Assembly: GCA_965153455.1 (NCBI GenBank)
Contig: OZ234494.1
Span: 11,346,001 to 11,410,000 of the forward strand
Source of the DNA: Sphagnum compactum
Taxonomy: Eukaryota > Bryophyta > Sphagnopsida > Sphagnales
Length of the DNA stretch: 64,000 nt
Direction of reading: 5' to 3'
The translations under genes were made by a program, and so were the position numbers. Positions within the stretch are counted from its first letter, which is position 1; each line of letters opens with the position of its first letter. This document shows, one piece after another, positions 24,248 to 38,371 of the stretch. The notes below the pieces were generated by a model. The model ran no database searches. It worked only from the letters and a program-made list of their open reading frames with translations, and was not told the DNA's origin.

Positions 24248-27200
24248 TTAGGAATTTTCTCCCACAACTGTCTCTGTATGATTTTGTGCCATCCCTACAG
24301 GTTCATCATAACCCCCAAGGCCTGCAAGTTTCAAAAGTGCATGCCGAACTTCACCCACACAACGAGAATTCACAGGCTTTTCATCTGTATTGTTCCTCCC
24401 ATTTTCAGAATCCTCAAAGGCATCAAGAAGTGCTACCAGAGTTGAGCTCCTAATTTTCTCAGACCTGATGAGGAAACAAAAAACATAAGCATCAACATCT
24501 GCAAAAGCAGGCAGTATTAATTACACAGAATATGGCATTGACTCCCAAGTGTCAAACCACTATGAGCCACATTCTGAGGATTTTCTCATCCATTCACATC
24601 TGACAGTGAAGAGCAAATTTTCAGTTCAAACAAAGCACTTCTTCAGGTAACCAAGCTTGTAACATGGCATTTATGGTGGTCATAACAGATTTCAAGCAGG
24701 ATACTTTCAAATCATATATATGAAAATGCAGAGAAAACTAGACACTTCAACACTGTATCAGTTCTAATCAAGCCAAAACAAACATGACAAGAATGGGGGT
24801 GGTAATAACTTTGTGAGTGTTGCTCACAGAGTCTCAGACCATCACCTTTTCTCATTCATGTCAGCAACTAGCTACCATTACTCTCCACTGAATTTATCAG
24901 CCCCCAGTAGTAGGTATAGATATATGTATAATAATCTTATCGAAATTTTGAACAAACTGTAACACAAGAATCTGTGTTGTCCTGAGTTTCTGTTGTATTT
25001 CCAAAAGTATTAGGAAGACTTGGTCATGATGTCAGCTAGAAGTCAAGATGCTAGCTAGTCAAAAAAGTCAAAGGATGCTATCAATCATAATCCTGTAAGA
25101 ATCCACACACAAGCAACATGGTCACAGCACAGTCCTGAAGGTTGAACACCTCCTCACTTCAATGGCCATAAACTTGCAAACGTTGGGGAAAATGCATATG
25201 GGCAAAACAAACCTTTGGAGCCCAGACTTAGTGTCACTGAAAGCTTCCCCCTTCTTGTTATGGCTGTCCTTAAGCTCGCCACTGAGACCTAACTGACGGA
25301 GGCAGGAGAGTAGCAGTGAATAATGAGAAGCCATCCACCCAGCAAGAACCACTGCAACAAATCGGCCAAATTTGGGCGAGAGGGAAAGAACTGTGTTCAA
25401 TAGAGGCCCTGTTGGGGCTTGTGATCTGAGAAGTGAAATAAGGCCTGATAGTGCATCCAGGTTCACAAGTGGGTTCACCACCCCAAGGCAGATTTTTACC
25501 ACCTGCAACACCACACACATCACAGAGACAACATGTTTCAGGAATCAAGAACAGCTAGTTGAAATTTTCTAACCTGTAAAGAAACTATAAGGGCCAACTA
25601 ACAGATACTACATGCAGATGTAAAGCAAAAAATCCCAATTCTACAGGTGTTTTGAGGATGGACCTGGAGGACTGTGGATGGAGATCCAGCCTGAAGCTCT
25701 GCAACCATTAAGCGCCAGAAATACTGCTGCTCCATGAACTCCCAACTCAATGATGCCTTTGTGAGTCTGGTAAGAGCATCAGACTGGTTGCCCATTACAG
25801 CCAACTCTCCGAGTGTCAACCAAAACTCAAAATTGGAAAGTTCAACGGGATCAACTGTAGTAACCAGCAACTGCACTATGTACTCTTTTCCTGTTGCCAA
25901 GTGCGGAAGATAGCGGAAGACTGAAGGTAAAACTTGTAACAGTCTCTGTGTGTTCCACACTAGACAGGTTTCTAAATGGGTCACAAGACCTGCATCCAGG
26001 CTATCTGCCTCTAATCCTGAATTATTTGACTTTCCTACAGTTGTCACTGCTCCTCCTCCCTCTTCTGTGACCTCCATCAATTTGTGATTGGGAGTGTCAT
26101 TTGTGTCACCTGATGAATGAGGAGGAAAGGCTGTTGAACTCCCACTACATGTTTGCTTTAAGAAATTTTCATATGCTTTGAAGGCATTTGCCACAGCAGT
26201 TTGACTAACAAAGTCTCTAGACTGCAATTTCAAAACACTGTTCCCTACATGTTTGGGTGAGTTACTCTGATGACCAGTCTTAGGCCAACCAAAAGCTGAT
26301 CTGCCTCCTCCATTTTCGTGGATCCCTTCAAAGGGAGTTTCAATAGAGCTTTCCAGGACCTCCCCTTCCTCATCAAAGTCCAAGACCACAGGAGGCCCTC
26401 CTGTGTCAGTTTTGTCTAGTTCTGATCCTCTAGTTGTGCCATCCCTTGGTTCCGCTTCAAGGCTTCCTGTGATACCCTTCAAACCTAGGCTGCTGCATGA
26501 AGAAGTCGCAACCTCCTCAGCAAGCCTATACAGAAGAGCAAGCCATCAAAAAAAAGCCTGAGAGATGAAAGCACCAAAGCAAAGGCTCTTTGTTTATTTG
26601 AAGACCAGAGTGCATCCTCATACACACAATGAAGCTTTGTTTGCACAATTCTTGAAACCAGAAAATCTCCCCCCAACTCCTGAGCAAAACTAACAAAGAG
26701 AAAATTGGATAAGACACGTCATTGCAGGGAAAAAAAAACTTGATTCCATACAATCATTTCAACTCCAGATACAATTGAGGATATATTTTTGAATGTACAG
26801 TTACTCCCACAAAAGTATGTACACCCACAAAGTCTTCGCACCAATTCTTTTCCAATCCAAGGCCACAGATTTTGAAAGGGGTCCACATCTAGCATTAGGG
26901 TGAAGTTGGTGATCTGGTTCATATGGTTTGTGGTTTGACATCCAAACTGCAAAGTTTAGGTTTGAGATCCATACCTAGATACATAACAAAGCAGGCGTGG
27001 ACCAACTGCTAGGCCTTCCCGATGCCATGCCACAAGCAACTGACATAACTGTGGATGGCTGTTCCTCACATAAAGGCGCAGACATGTTGATGTCAGAGAC
27101 ATGTTTTCTTCAAGTTTTAGCTTCTCTGAGGGCAAATTGGTAAGAGGTGAAAACATCTCATACCCACCCTTTTTCAGAATATTCACAACCTGGGAAGCAA

Positions 27201-29294
27201 ACTTGTACACTCCCAAGGATGAAGAAGAGAAGACCTCTTGTGAATGATTGGTTGATGGTGATAACATGTCCAGCCCTGAATCCAATACAGATGCTGTCTT
27301 CTCCACTTTTGCAAGTTTCTCGCTATTCATTTGATCATAGACAGATAGGAATGAGGTCAGAAGCCTCTCCAGCACACTGAGTGACACCTCTTCTGATTGT
27401 GCCACAGCAACTGCCAGTTCATCGAAGTTTGCTTCCATCTCTATCGCTAACCTCTCTGTAGCACCTGAAGTCAGACGCTTTGTTAGCAAACCATTCTTTA
27501 AAGGTCACACCATTCACGGCATTTGAACACTCTGAAAAGGTGTCACAATTCAGAGTATGCATCTTTTCTCTCTAAGATTGCTGCCCCCACAGCTAGTTAT
27601 AAAGTTCTTATGCTTCTAGCTTATCTGTTTCAGAAGCAAATTGGCAAAACTAACTAACCTGGACGTCGTCGTTTCCGGCTAACCGTCTCTGCCCCAGAAT
27701 TGAGGAGCCTAGATTCCTCCAAAGAGTGTCCAGAAGTTTCAAGACTATGGGCCAAGGCACTCCCAGAAGCAGGGGCAGACATCGAACCTGGCACATAACC
27801 CCCTGAAGCCAAGGTTTTCATCCCCAGGGCCCCATCTGGCTGCAGCAGCTCAGGCTTTGCATGCTCTCCAGCCTCCTCTGACATGTCTGGTTTGCAATAT
27901 AGAGGGAAGTAGACGTGTAGTTTCTCCCGAAGCCAAGATGCAACAAGGTTGCAGGCAGAGAGAGGCTCGAGTGACCGCACCACTCCCTTTCCAACCAAGA
28001 TGTCAATAGATGATGTGACACCCTTCTGGATCAAGTCCCGGTGAACAGGGTCATAGTGATCAATCAAGAGAAATAGAAACTCAAGGAGGGAATGTGTCAT
28101 GTTCACATACTTGGGGATGGAGTGCACCATAAGGAGGATGGCTGGCTCAATGTTCATGATATTATCCACCTTGCTCATGAAGAACAGCCAATCATAGAAT
28201 AGTGCAAGCTTTGCATTTGCTTCAACATGGTTGCTTTTACAGCATTTGAGAAGCCAACCCACAATAGCCCAGCGTGGCACAATATCTGACTGCAAGATTT
28301 GATTTGTTGGATGGTGAACACAACATATAAAACGGATGAGATCACAAACAAGGGTCTCACTCTCAGGGGTGGAGAGGTACCGTTGAGCAAACCATGTTTG
28401 ATTTCGTCGCTGGCTGCCCATTCTCACATGCGTAAGCATGAACCTGATCTGTGTCTCCATGTCAGGGGTGATGCGGGACAAAAGATATCGTGTGGGTGTT
28501 CTCACCACATAAAGCTGAGCTATGTCACCAAATCCTGGATCCCTAAAGGCAGCTGGATTTGACAACAAGTCTTGCCATATACACTCAAACTCTGGAATCA
28601 AGGAAACATCCTGGAGAAGCCGTATGAGGTCACGGCCAATCAAGATACAATCATGGAACTTCTCCCGTAAAAGACGCACACAGAATGTAGTTTCTTTCTG
28701 CCTCAATTCAGTCAGACCCTCCACTTTTGATGTTGCCATGGTGTGATCAGGTAAGAGGCGGAGATAGGTGTAAAGAGCCATCGTGAACAAGGAGGGTTTC
28801 TCATCCAGCCACAACACATTTGTCTGCAGGATATCCAGAAGTTGCTCTGCAAGCCATACATTTCCAGAGCTCAGATCTCCTCCAGAAACTTGACGGAGAA
28901 GCAACAAGCACAAAGGTTCAACATCCACAGCATCCAGTTCGATAAGTTGTCGAAGGAGCCAAAGGATTTGACTGCGTGGCCATTCAAGAAGCTTTGGGTA
29001 AAACTCATTGACAAGGCGACGAAGAAGAGAGACAAATGGTGCATATCCATCGCTGGTTGAAGCTGTTACAGCTGTGAGACGGGTCAGGTAAGAAGCTGAA
29101 GAACTAAGGTTAGGACTAGTGAGAATGGCATACAGTATTGCTTGCAGAAGCTGTGGTGTGGTGGCTGGAGAGTGACTAAGATGGTAAGAAGAAGTAAGCA
29201 CTGTCTGAAAACTTGTGTAAGACTGTTGCAACTCTCTTTCAAGCTCCTCAATTGTTTCATATGCACTCCTGTGCATGAGTTTTGACATAGCCAT
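24248..29294 (-). CDS. INTS3: Integrator complex subunit 3 (INTS3), six exons, complete
   Basis: Exons by hand: 29294-27659, 27464-26975, 26689-26624, 26525-25664, 25502-25213, 24464-24248. All have GT-AG introns with consistent phases, giving 3561 nt or 1186 residues. INTS3 is a helical-repeat scaffold of the nuclear Integrator complex, which cleaves nascent snRNA and other RNA polymerase II transcripts; in animals it also joins the SOSS single-strand DNA-binding complex. The first exon (545 codons) has the INTS3 core with motifs RDLIRLLQDV, TPDMETQIRFML, LSTPESETLVCDLIR, DIVPRWAIVGWLL and AKLALFYDWLFF. Exon 3 restores SFAQELGGD; exons 4 and 5 carry the C-terminal helices (SNFEFWLTLGELAVMG; KFGRFVAVVLAGW). 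The residues around 715-860 are Ser/Gly/Glu-rich. I start at the ATG at 29294 (MAMSK); the frame is open further upstream without an ATG. Exon 3's donor could instead be GTCTTC at about 26604, lengthening it by 18 nt. Confidence 0.88.
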
Positions 29295-31000
29295 GGCTGG
29301 TGGGTGATGCAAGCCAGAGCTAACTCTTCAGCCCACTCCTACAGAGCTTTACAAGACTCTGCAAAACTTTGCAAAGCAACCAAAACAAAAATGATAGCCA
29401 AGTTGCTTTGCCACAACTGCTGCCACTTCTTCTTCAGTTTTTCGTGCACTGCCATGGCTCCCTGTGAAGATTACTCGGCCATTACAACAACGTCTAACTA
29501 AGGTTCTCCAGGGCCCCAGAATCCACTGTCTTCTCATCTAGGGTTTACTGGGGCATGAATGTGTCTTCAGGATCTACTAAGAGGTGTATGCTACAAGGTC
29601 TACATTTGTGATACCCCGTCTCCATCATGATCAAGCTGGTTAGTCTTTCACAACAACACTGTCCCTGAATTTGGATTGCAGCTCATGGAGTGACCATGCA
29701 CCTGTCATGCTGAGATCTGTACCTACAACACAGAAACAGAAGCCCTTGCCATTTCTGGATTAAAATCTGACAGATGCATACATTCAGAAAGCAGAAACGA
29801 CATCTCTCTCTCTCTCTCTCTCTCAAGAAATACCAGCCTAAAAGATAAACCTTAAACCTTAATTCTTCCCAAAATGACAATAATCCAACGACCACAGTCA
29901 AATCAACAGCGGCATAGTTTAACTGCTCAGAGATCTGGAGGTTTAAGCGAAGTCCCAACACGGTCCCAAAATCAATACAACAACACAATGCCACAATCAT
30001 TTCGTGGTCAAAACAATAACACTGCAACCGTCTGACTGACTTAGGGTTCCAAAACCCTAAAACCAACCCCGATACTTTCAGGCTTCCAAAAAATCATCAT
30101 CCAGCAGAGACTACGAAAAACTACGACGCCTCTACGATTCCATGCTACTCGACCACGAACATGGAACCCCAAAAAAAAAAAAAGTTGTCCCGAAACCTTC
30201 ACTTGCTCGTTGCAATAACGACAATACTACCACCGTGCAATTTTCCTCAAACGTTGCTACATTCTCTTTAAATTCCTTTACACAAAAATGTACGCAAGTC
30301 TCCATCCTTCTCATAGGGCTTTGATCTTACCATAACTCTACTGCATCTCCTTCCGCCCTTTCTTCCCTTACAAATTCCGCAATTGCACACTAAAACAAGA
30401 ACCCCAATAACGGAAAAAGAAAAAGAAAAACTACGAATAGAGATGACGAGTACCGTGGTTCCAAAAAGCCGTGACCCAATATCGTCATTACTGGGCCGTA
30501 GATATCCCCATGTGCAGGCGCAAGCGCCGTGACCCGTGGTCGAAGAAAAGACGGACCAACGATGATGATGGGGAAGCAGCCAACGAGCGAACGAGCTTAG
30601 GGTTTGTCGCAACAGCGAGCGCAGCAGCTACTTATGGTTGCAGCAGCAGCGATGGAGTCAGGAAGCCGGAAAGCTCCCATGACGTTCCCGAAGCAGTTCC
30701 CCCAAAAACTCTCCAAACTGTACGTAACTTTCACTCAGAACTGTTCCTTCAAATCTCATACAAACGTTCCCTATCAAAAGCACTCGTTCCCAAAACAAGT
30801 TGTTGTAGTTGTTGCTAATTTGTGGTTACCTACTCACCTATTTGTATTTGTTGTTGTTGGATTTTATTTTTATTTTATTTTATTATTTATTTTTTGGAGT
30901 GGTTTGTTGGGAGGGTTTAGGGTTTATTCCTTTGCTTTTCATTTGGGGGTATTTTTTCTAACTCTTTTTTTCTTTCAGATTTTTTTTAAAAACTAAAAAA
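29295..31000. other. INTS3 upstream region; promoter and 5' UTR likely
   Basis: GC content is raised to about 30800. There is a CT run at 29804-29824 and a TGGGCC-type site (ACTGGGCCG) at about 30487-30497, a motif common in promoters of plant housekeeping genes. Open frames on both strands (29683-30066, 30268-30612, 30471-30818) are Ser/Arg- or Cys-rich low complexity without family similarity. I read the region as the INTS3 leader and promoter. Confidence 0.4.
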
Positions 31001-31436
31001 TAAATTGTTGATGTTCTCAAACGTATCCCATTACATGTAAATCATAAATTGTTGATGTTCTCAAACGTATCCCATTACATGTAAATCATAAATTGTTGAT
31101 GTTCTCAAACGTATCCCATTACATGTAAATCATAAATTGTTGATGTTCTCAAACGTATCCCATTACATGTAAATCATAAATTGTTGATGTTCTCGAATGT
31201 ATCCCATTACATGTAAGTCATAAATTGTTGATGTTCTCCAATGTATCCCATTACATGTAAATCATAAATTGTTAATGTTCTCAAACGTATCCCATTACAT
31301 GTAAATCATAAATTGTTGATGTTCTCAAACGTATCCATTACATGTAAATCATAAATTGTTGATGTTCTCAAATGTATCCCATTACATGTAAATCATAAAT
31401 TGTTGATGTTCTCAAATGTATCCCATTACAATGTAA
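31001..31436. repeat. 44-bp tandem repeat, about ten copies, each with a palindrome
   Basis: Copies of a unit starting TAAATTGTTGATGTTCTC begin at 31001, 31045, 31089 and so on to about 31436, with a 44-bp period (one copy is 1 bp short). Each unit contains the perfect 10-bp palindrome TTACATGTAA. Copies differ at only a few positions (for example CAAACG, CGAATG, CCAATG), so the expansion is recent. Confidence 0.95.
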
Positions 31437-34400
31437 TATGAGCAAAGGTTTTATGTACAATAAAGTCTTTAGCCACAAAGCCTCATGGAAATTGGGCATG
31501 CGCACTCTTGACTCCACCTTGCCCAAGCCATTATTCTAGCTAGTGATACCCATGTCCTTGAGCTTTTACCTACCATAAAGTGATATGGGCATAAATAGTG
31601 CTCAAATGTTGCAAAAGGTTGGGCATCTAGTCAGCCTTTATTTTTGTATGAAATTTCATACTATTATGAAATCTGGAAAGAAAAAATACTTATTACAAAT
31701 TCGATGATTTAGTTGTTTTTAACTTGGCAAAATTCAACCAAAGCTTCTAAGGAAAATCACTAGACGCTTATACATTGCTCAAGTAAATAGCCAAATATAT
31801 ATATATATAGTTGTTTTAATTTTTTTTCTTTTCATATTTGTTAATAGCCAAATTTGGGGAAAATCAACTTCAGGATGATCACCACTAATTACATTGAAAA
31901 TTGAAAAAAGAAAGAAAAAGTTGTAGGTTGTTTTAATTACAATAGTTAGATTATGAAAAGCCAATTAATCATTATTGATTAAAACATAAAATGTTTTTAT
32001 TCTCTCATTTTTTAATAAAGATAATGATAATTTTTGGTTTGGTTTCCATTCTCGCATTTCAATTTGTTTTGAAATAGTGTGATAAATTTGACAATAATAT
32101 TGGTATCTACATTCACGAATTAAGGAGCCACATGAAATGTAACCAATGTTTAATTTACATGACTAAAATCATGTTTTATTCCAAATTCTCATGAATGTTT
32201 AATAAATTTAAATCATAATTTTTTAATATTATTCTAGTGATGATGATTTCATTGGACCTAGTTTAGGTGGGATGGGCTATAATTGTAGGTCATACATAAA
32301 GACAAATCCAAACTGCAAATTTATTACAAGTCAATTCCAAACTGGAATTTTTTTTAAAATAAACATTTTATAAGTCTTAATGTTTTAAAATGTCCTTATG
32401 AATCCATAAGATATTGAAAGAGAAACAAATCTCTTTAATTTTTTCAATGTCTTTTGGAATCTTTATGTCCTTTCCAAAAAAAAATTGAATCTTTGCATCT
32501 TTCCAATTTCATACACATATTTACATGTAATTTCATACAAATGTAAATATGTGTTATTTCATTTGAATATGTTTAGAATATTTCAAGAGATTAACATTTT
32601 TTTTTTCTTCAAGATTAAGCTAGTTTCCAGTAAAAGAATTACCCTTAAATATTTAATTCAAGGATTTAATCCCCAATTGTTTACCTGATTTAATGTTTAT
32701 CCACTTTAATTGCTTTCAAAATTTCAAGGAATTAAAAACATGGGTGGCTGATTAAATTTCCCCTTGGATGATAATTGAACAATATTTTGTACAATTTGAA
32801 TCCAATATATATATACGAAAACTTTTTAAAAATTCAAATGTAAACCCTTATTTCTTTTTTGCCATTTCATCATCATTGATATTACGTAGCAACGTGGAGC
32901 CCTAGTACTGTAATATGTGATAAATTTGAAAGTAATCCAATAAATATCAAATATTTAAACACATTCTTAGATAATGTAACCAATGTTTAATTTATTGTTT
33001 CAAAACATTTAAACATTATGTAAACATTTTTTTAATCAATCATAACTACAATATCACATGTGCTTACAACCTTAAGACTCCATGTTATGACTTTTAAAAT
33101 GCATGCCCAACTCATTAATCCATGAATGTACGATGACCCATTTAACACCAAACTGGACATCATGCAATTTTATTTGAAATCAAGACTAGTTATGTTTGTC
33201 AAATACATTTTAAAAAATATATTCAATATAGTAACACATTTACAAATTGAAAAATAGAAACATAGATTATTGTAAATTTAACTGGTGACAAGTTTTAGCA
33301 AAATGTTTTGGTTAGCAATAACCTTTCAAATTATCCACATGTTTTTACCATTTAATTCATGAGATTTTTGAAATATTGTCACCAATTGGTTAATATTTGG
33401 TATTGCACCAAAATGTATTGATCATTGGGTACATATGTTTAGATCACACAAATAAATTAATATATCTTTAATTAATATATAACCATTAAAAGCTTAAACC
33501 TATCTTACAAACATTTACCTGGGGAGGGCTATGGATGAAATTACATCAAATATGTGAATATGGTTAAAATGGAATATTAAGTTTTTTCTAAGTTTTTTCA
33601 AACTTTTTTTGTGCAAGGTCATGTAGTTTATTCAAATTTTTTTAGTGTCTATTGAGGATGGATTTGATTTAAACAAATCAAATACGTCATGTCAAAATTG
33701 TACAAAATTGAATCAAAATTAGTTCAAAAATTGATAGTTAGAACTTTAGTCAAAATCAACTTGGAACCATTTTGGGAATGGACCACAATTTGATTGGGAT
33801 TGACATGGCCTTGAAAAATTACTATTAATTTAGCCTCATTAAAATCCACCTAGATCTAAAATATGTTCAAGATTGGACCTACATCTAAATCACAAACTAA
33901 TTTGGATGGATGTCCAAATGGATGTGGCCTAGAAAAATCAAATAAATGACATAAAAATTTCCATCAATTGTAAACAAAATTAGTTTGAAAATTTGAAATC
34001 AATAGTAACCCTTTAAAAGTCCCTACAACTATAGCACCCCCCCAACCCCCCCACTTCCCTTTCCCCAAAAAAGATGTTAGCTCCCATAACCTCTTACAAC
34101 TATGGATTTCATTGATAGAATTGAATTACAAATCCAATTGTTCGATTCAACATTTACAAATTCATGGTTTTTTGATAAAAATTTCAACCAAAATCAAGTA
34201 AAGGACGATGAGATAGCAAAACTAAAATGAGTTCAAATAAAATAAGCAAATGTTGCTCAAGCTTTGGATTTGTAACTTCAACAACCAAAAGAAACTTTTG
34301 ACATGAATTAATGCATGTGTTATAATATGGCACTCACAATGACTAATTACCTACTCATAAAAAAAAAACACCAAATTATGATTTTTTTTCATTAGAATGA

Positions 34401-37400
34401 AACCTTGAAAGTTTTGGAACAAAAATGTGAAGAACCTTGAAAATGGACAAGAACTTCAACATGAAACCATTATTGGAACTCTTGGGTCAATTCATAAATG
34501 AGTTTTCAAAGTTAGCCCAACTAGGTTAGGAGGGATAATTAAGGTTACACTTTGGTCCCTAAGCAACTCCCCTCACATGCAGGAAAGTGAATGTAGGGGT
34601 TTCTTAACAAACTTGTGCCTAAATCTACTTGATGTGCTCAAGCAACAACAAACCATTGGAAAGATATTCAACATGTGCATCCAACCAAAAAAATAAGGAA
34701 TAATGTTGTCTAGATCAATTCAAAATACCCAAAAAAATCTTTTATGGCTTATCAAGTGTTTAGGTGTCACACAAAATAACATGGTGATAATTAATTTTTA
34801 TTCAAATTTTCCTTTCATGGGTTGTTAAACAAGTAATTAAGAATTTTTTAAAATAACCATATAGAATCAAGTTTTAAATCATCATATATTCACAACATAT
34901 GACAACAACCTATCAATCATGCTAATTTGATATTGAATGTCAAAATTTTCACCTTTTGAATATATGGTTAAACACTTCATCTATTCCCATGTATTCAAAT
35001 TTAAAGAATCATTGTATGAAGCTTGCAAATCAAATATGGTTCACCTTCTAATGCCATTGTTTCCAAGTTTAGTTAAATGGGACAACTTTGGTCCTTTCAA
35101 GCATTTTAAGGATATCTTCAAAATTTGAAAATTTATACATTTTTATTAACTATAACATGGTCCACATGGTTGCCACACTATTTGCAGCCAAAGGATTTGG
35201 GAGCCAAACTACTTTGTGTGACCAATTTTACACAATGGTGATTATTCTAATTATGTTCACATGGTAACACAATATTATGACCACCATATAGCATGAGGGG
35301 TGGTAAATTTAACATGCTAGCATTTGGAAGGTCGTCATGCATCCTAGTAACCAAAAATTTATTGCTTTGGTACTTCCTAATGTTCACATATGAAAATGTT
35401 ATTAGACATACATGAAATATGAGCCTATTTGCATAAAGGATCAACATGTGATGATAACATATATTTTCTATTGCATCTTATTAAACCTTGAGAGTAATAT
35501 CTATGCTTGAGTTTTTTCCAAAAAAAAATAAAAATCAATTCAAGGTCCTTTTAGCCCCAAAAAATCATACATCTTCATCCCATCAATTTTTAATTCTTCA
35601 ACATGCCATACCCATGTGTCCAATTGGCTAAAGATGGAATAAATGCTTATATGAAATAAATAACAATATAACAAGTTCATTGGTCCTTACATGTCCTTTA
35701 AAATTTTCAAAATGATTATTATGCAAATAACACACTTCAATTTCAAAGTATTGCATTTTTTGCTTATCGTTTATTATTTGTGGGCTGATTTTTTAGACTC
35801 TTGCAATGATAATTTCCAAACATACTTGGTAAGTTGAAAAGTTTGATAGTGAATCAAATAGTCCAATTATTAAAAACTTGTGCTACAACTAATTAAATAT
35901 AATAAAAAACATGTAGAAAAACATGTAGAAAATTGGGTTTAGTAGAATTGGGTTCCAAATCAAATTTAGAGTACATTAACACATATTTCCATTTTTTCAC
36001 ATTCAAAAACAATGGAAAACATTCAACCATCACAAAACATTTATCAGTTCAAACAAGCAAATGTAAAATACATTAAAACAAATGTCATACAAAAGTTTCC
36101 ATAGTGAGTAATAACTTTTGTCCAAGAAATGCTAGTGTCTATCACATTATGTATCTTATTATTTAATTTCACAAACTTCACACACGCTACATACTTTGCT
36201 CCCTCTCTCTTTTCTACCTCCTTTTTTATTATTATGTGATTTTTTTTCATAATTCATAATCTATTCATTAAATGACATTCTATTTTTACCACCTACATTT
36301 TTAAATTAATGTACTTACCATTTTTATTTTAAAAATATTACCCAAATTTATTACATGTTAATTGTAATGTATTTTGTGGTTATTAAATTTTGCAAAACTA
36401 AATGACATTGTTGTGTATTTTCAATATGTTTCAACATACACACACACACACACACATAATTACACGTAAAACGAACGTGGGCCTGTCTTTGCCAATTTCA
36501 GCTACTATAGATATTTGGCTATATTTAACAAAAAAAATTTGGTTAACATAATTTATTATGCACCTTAGGTTTGTCAAGTGTATTGATGATCAAATAATTT
36601 TCCTAATTCACAATTTTGTAATGAAATGCAAATCTAACATGTATTCATTATTTCAAAACAATAAACAACTTGCGAAAGTTTCAAGATTAAAATTTAAATG
36701 AATTCCTAAATTGAGTTTGCAAATGTGTCAAATTGCAGAATCCAAACAAAAGGAATGTTAGTGCATTTTGAAAGCAAAATGGTGGATGAATGAACCATAA
36801 GGTAATTCATCATCGTAGCCCAAACTTGAGAAGAGACACCACTATCCTCCTTATAGTATATTTTGCAAATCTCACCAAAATTAGATAAAAATGATCATTT
36901 TATTCAAAACTTAGAATCCCCTCCAAAATGAGGTTCATAACTCATTTTGTATCCAAATTGAAAGATCTCAACAACAAACTTGCAATCTTTCAAAACACAA
37001 ATTCAATAATGTATGAAGCTCCTCAATTGGAGTTGATTTGACTCTTCAAAAAAATCAATTATGTAAGAGCATGCCCATCGATAACCTTCTATCAATATTT
37101 AACAAATTGAATGTGCATTGTTTTAGTTTCTTCTTCATCCCAACCCACCTATCTATGAAGGTAACTTGTTTTGTTTTTTTGTTTTGTTTTGTCACACTGA
37201 AATCTCGCAAATCACAATGTTTCATGCTGCACTCTTGTTATCGTTAGAAAGCTCTTGATGAGTAGGGGTGCACCAACTTGGTTTGAGACTGGTTAGAGCT
37301 TTGGTGTGGAAGCTATTGATTGTAGAACCATTTTCTCGATGAAAACTAAATAAAATCAAAACCAAAAACTGTATATTGGAATTTGGGGGTGTTCTTGGTT

Positions 37401-37775
37401 TGGAAAGCCTTTGACAAGTCACATTTAACAAAGTTGATTTCACAAATTTTTAGAGCTAAGGTGTATAAGACATTGATTTTGAGTGCATTTTTTTGTTGCT
37501 AAAAAAATTCAAACAAATTACAAAAATTAGGTTTGGAAGGAAAAACATCATTGGGAGGCCTCAATGAGTTCACATTGCTGAATTCAGAAAATTTTAATTA
37601 TGAAAAAAATGTGAGAAATGATCACTAGTGAACCTAAAAAAGATGAACTAAAAAAGAACACTCTTCCAATGCATTATGAATTGAAATGTGCATTTTTACC
37701 AACCCAAAGAAGATTCATAATGTTTCTTTTGTAAGTCCTATATTTCAAAAAAGTATTATGAAAAATAATTTATTG
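31437..37775. other. AT-rich intergenic desert
   Basis: About 6.3 kb of AT-rich DNA with stops in all frames. A CA microsatellite lies at 36438-36455 and a C-rich run at 34038-34055. I see no gene, RNA gene or transposon with recognisable ends. Confidence 0.6.
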
Positions 37776-38195
37776 ACGGCAGGCAAGGATATTGTGTTTA
37801 GATTCATTGTATAGTAATGAAACCCTAAAACAATGCACCCAACAAACAAAGGGGGGAAAAGGAGGACAAAGTGAGAGGACCCAAGTCCAAGCCCAAAGGC
37901 GCACAAACTCAAAGGGGGATCAAAGTGGGCAAAGGACCAAATTATGTTCTAGAGATTGAAAAATAGGTAATATTTTGCGGAATTTTTTTGGGTCCCTAAG
38001 TAGTAGGTCTATTATTATTATATAAGGATTTTTTTGAAAAATAGGGTAATATTTTGAGGAATTTTGGCCCCTATATAGTAGGTCTATTTATTATATGAGG
38101 ATTTTAGAAAAATAAGGTAATATTTTGGCTTGTGTTGAAACTTGAGATTAGTTATAGAGTTATAATATCTTGAAGGATTTTGGTTTCTTTAACTA
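37776..38195. repeat. Dispersed repeat related to 55029-55230, just upstream of the OTP51-like gene
   Basis: Words such as GGCAAGG, TTTAGATTCATT, TTTTGGCCCCTA, TAGTAGGTCTATTT, GGCTTGTGTT, AACTTGAGATTAGTTA and GAAGGATTTTGGTTT occur in the same order here and at 55029-55230. Between about 37980 and 38095 the GGCCCC/GTAGGTCTATT portion is present twice in diverged form. The repeat ends about 20-40 bp before the GC-rich OTP51-like promoter starts. Confidence 0.75.
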
Positions 38196-38224
38196 TGGGC
38201 AAATACAATGTTTTTTTTAAAAAA

Positions 38225-38335
38225 AATTTAGGGGTGGTGGTTCACCCTGCCCGGTACTACGGTAACTACCCGGTAGGGACAGAACCTTATCCGTTCGATA
38301 ACCGGTAGGGTCACCAGCGACAGGACAGCGCCTCT

Positions 38336-38371
<36 letters not shown>

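Noticed and set aside
26485-26753. Apparent frameshift or pseudogenisation of INTS3
   Set aside because: Canonical donor and acceptor sites with matching phases explain the frame change as a short intron, and the total is a clean 1186-codon frame.
30471-30818. Plus-strand open frame upstream of INTS3
   Set aside because: Arg/Lys- then Ser/Cys-rich low complexity in GC-rich promoter sequence, with no recognisable domain.
31001-31436. CRISPR-like spacing of repeats
   Set aside because: The whole 44-bp unit repeats with no variable spacers, and the window is from a plant nucleus. It is a minisatellite.
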